Below are positions 8,121 through 9,638 of a stretch of 9,638 nt of DNA, piece by piece. The DNA is from Gemmatimonadales bacterium. GTDB taxonomy: Bacteria; Gemmatimonadota; Gemmatimonadetes; Gemmatimonadales; GWC2-71-9. How positions within the stretch are numbered: the first letter of the stretch is position 1; each line of letters opens with the position of its first letter. The position numbers were made by a program, and so were the translations under genes. The notes below the pieces were generated by a model. The model was not told the origin of the DNA, did no database searches, and was given only the letters and a program-made list of their open reading frames with translations. Where the stretch lies: the NCBI GenBank assembly GCA_013816685.1, contig JACDDX010000040.1, positions 1-9,638 on the forward strand. The letters run 5' to 3'.

Positions 8121-9638
8121 GCGACATCAGCGTGGTGATCGCGACCTACGAGCGTGCCGAGCGGCTGCGCTGCTGTCTCGACGCGCTGAGCCGACAGCGC
8201 TGCCGGCCGGACGAGTTCGAGGTCGTCGTCGTGGTCGACGGCTCCCGGGACGGAACCATGGAGCTGCTGAAGACGCTGGTCCCCGCCTACCGGCTGCGAC
8301 CGCTGTGGCAGGAGAATGCCGGGGCCGGCTCCGCGCGGAACCGGGGTGCCGAGGCCGCGATCGCGCCGTTCCTCCTCTTCCTGGATGACGACATCATCGC
8401 CGATCCGGACCTCGTCGGCGAGCATCTCCGGACCCAACGCGAGCAGGGCGGCGCCACGGTGCTGGGACGCCTCGGACTCACGCTGCCGGACTCGCCCTCA
8501 GGCTTACTTCGGGCATTCGCCGCCTCGTGGGAAAGGCACTACAATCGCCTCGCCAGTCGCACGCTGTCCCCGACCTGTATGGACTGCTACACCGGAAATC
8601 TGTCGGTGCCCGCCAGCGCGTTTCGCGCGGTGGGGGGGTTCGCTACCGACCTCCGTCGCAGCGAGGATGTCGAGCTGGGCTTCCGGCTGGAGCGGCACGG
8701 CGTCCCCTTCGTCTATGCGGACGCGGCGCGCGCCTGCCAGGACTACCGGAAGGAATGGCGGGCCTTGGCGACGGATGCGGAGGCGGCGGGCGAGGCGAGC
8801 CTGGAGCTCTATCGCCGGCACCCCGCCCTGCTGCCCCGGATGGATCTCGGCACCTTTCACGACTCCAGCCTTCGCGCACTCCTCCTCCGACGGATGCTCC
8901 TCCGACTCCAAGCTCCGTCTGCCGCGGTTGCGGGCGTCGCGCGGCTGCTGGCCCGGGGCGGACGCACCACGCCATGGTACCGATTTGCCGACCGCTACGC
9001 CTACTGGCGTGGCGTGCGGCGCGGGCTGCGCGACAAGGCAGCGTGGGCGAGCCTCACGCACGGAGTCCCCATACTCATGTACCACGCGCTGGGCCGCGCG
9101 GCCGAGCCGGCGAGCACCTACGTACTTCCGGTCGAACAATTCGAACGGCAGCTTCGCTGGCTCGCCGACCGCAACTACAGAGTTATCCGACTCGAAGAGT
9201 ATCTGAAGCTAAGGGCCGGACACGGGCTGCCCCAGCCACGCACGGTCGTCCTCACCTTCGACGACGGCTACGCGGACAACGCGGAGCTCGGCATCCCGCT
9301 GCTCCGCCAATTCGGCTTTCCGGCCACGATCTTCCTGGTCACTCGGCTGGTGGGCGACGCGAATCGCTGGGACACCGTCCCCCCGCTGGGCGGACGAGCG
9401 CTGTTCGGCTGGGAGCAGATTCGTGACCTCGACGGCAGCGGCATCGAGTGGGGTGCCCATACCAGGACCCATGTCGCGGTGACGCAGGTGCCGGCCGGAG
9501 ACGCGCGGCAGGAAATTCAGGGATCCCGCGCGGACCTCACCGAGCGACTCCACCGCGAGGTGCCGGCCTTCGCCTTCCCGTTCGGTGACCTCGACGACGC
9601 CGCCGTCGGCATCGTGCGCGACGCCGGCTTCTCGGCGG
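8117..9638 (+). CDS. GT2 glycosyltransferase fused to CE4 polysaccharide deacetylase (partial, open at right edge)
   Basis: The frame is uninterrupted from the ATG at 8117 to the window end, giving at least 507 residues. The N-terminal part (about 1-235) is a GT-A GT2 glycosyltransferase: ISVVIATYERAERL (4-17), VVVVDGSRDGT (37-47), ENAGAGSARNRG (66-77), FLLFLDDDIIADP (85-97) with the DxD motif at Asp90-92, YTGNLSVP (158-165) and RSEDVELGFRLERHG (181-195). A basic helical linker (about 250-312) follows. The C-terminal part is a carbohydrate esterase family 4 (NodB) domain: VPILMYHALG (317-326), VVLTFDDGYADN (377-388) with Asp382-Asp383, GAHTRTH (446-452) with metal-binding His448 and His452, and FAFPFGD (485-491). 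One polypeptide may thus add an acetylated sugar and deacetylate it. Coding is supported by the ATGA overlap with the GT4 stop. The rest of the CE4 domain lies beyond the window. Confidence 0.9.
   Translation, partial: MSDISVVIATYERAERLRCCLDALSRQRCRPDEFEVVVVVDGSRDGTMELLKTLVPAYRLRPLWQENAGAGSARNRGAEAAIAPFLLFLDDDIIADPDLVGEHLRTQREQGGATVLGRLGLTLPDSPSGLLRAFAASWERHYNRLASRTLSPTCMDCYTGNLSVPASAFRAVGGFATDLRRSEDVELGFRLERHGVPFVYADAARACQDYRKEWRALATDAEAAGEASLELYRRHPALLPRMDLGTFHDSSLRALLLRRMLLRLQAPSAAVAGVARLLARGGRTTPWYRFADRYAYWRGVRRGLRDKAAWASLTHGVPILMYHALGRAAEPASTYVLPVEQFERQLRWLADRNYRVIRLEEYLKLRAGHGLPQPRTVVLTFDDGYADNAELGIPLLRQFGFPATIFLVTRLVGDANRWDTVPPLGGRALFGWEQIRDLDGSGIEWGAHTRTHVAVTQVPAGDARQEIQGSRADLTERLHREVPAFAFPFGDLDDAAVGIVRDAGFSA

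Noticed and set aside
8316..9426. Two overlapping plus-strand frames of nearly 300 codons inside the last gene
   Set aside because: Both are out of frame with the GT2-CE4 gene, and their Arg/Ser/Pro-rich products have no motifs.

Overview
The window is GC-rich (about two-thirds G+C by eye) and densely coded, with short gaps and several start/stop overlaps. An Hsp15-type S4 protein, an NADP-type isocitrate dehydrogenase and its kinase/phosphatase AceK together point to a Gram-negative, aerobic, high-GC bacterium. AceK and Hsp15 are best known from Proteobacteria. The two small hypothetical proteins remind me of families seen in soil lineages such as Gemmatimonadota. That placement is only a guess; no rRNA or other phylogenetic marker is present.

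The left part (1-3623) is housekeeping. An Hsp15-like gene (155-556, +) runs convergently into icd (553-1818, -), and their stop codons overlap by 4 bp. AceK (1869-3623, +) starts only 50 bp from the icd start and is divergently transcribed. The regulator therefore sits beside its substrate gene, and the icd product keeps the serine that AceK phosphorylates (Ser120 here). No glyoxylate-shunt gene (aceA/aceB) is visible in the window.

The middle part (3624-4412) holds two small hypothetical genes on the minus strand. The aceK/hypothetical convergent junction carries a perfect 10-bp inverted repeat. A further small hairpin lies between the two hypotheticals.

The right part (4520 to the window edge) is a tightly coupled plus-strand glycan operon. 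It encodes a GT2 glycosyltransferase, an APH-fold kinase-like protein with a divergent N-terminal domain, a GT4 glycosyltransferase, and a GT2 glycosyltransferase fused to a CE4 polysaccharide deacetylase. The last gene is open at the window edge. The three junctions are an 8-bp gap and two ATGA overlaps. The set suggests assembly and N- or O-deacetylation of a surface or extracellular polysaccharide, with one small-molecule phosphotransfer step of unknown target. This cluster, especially the kinase-like protein and the fusion, is the most novel part of the window.
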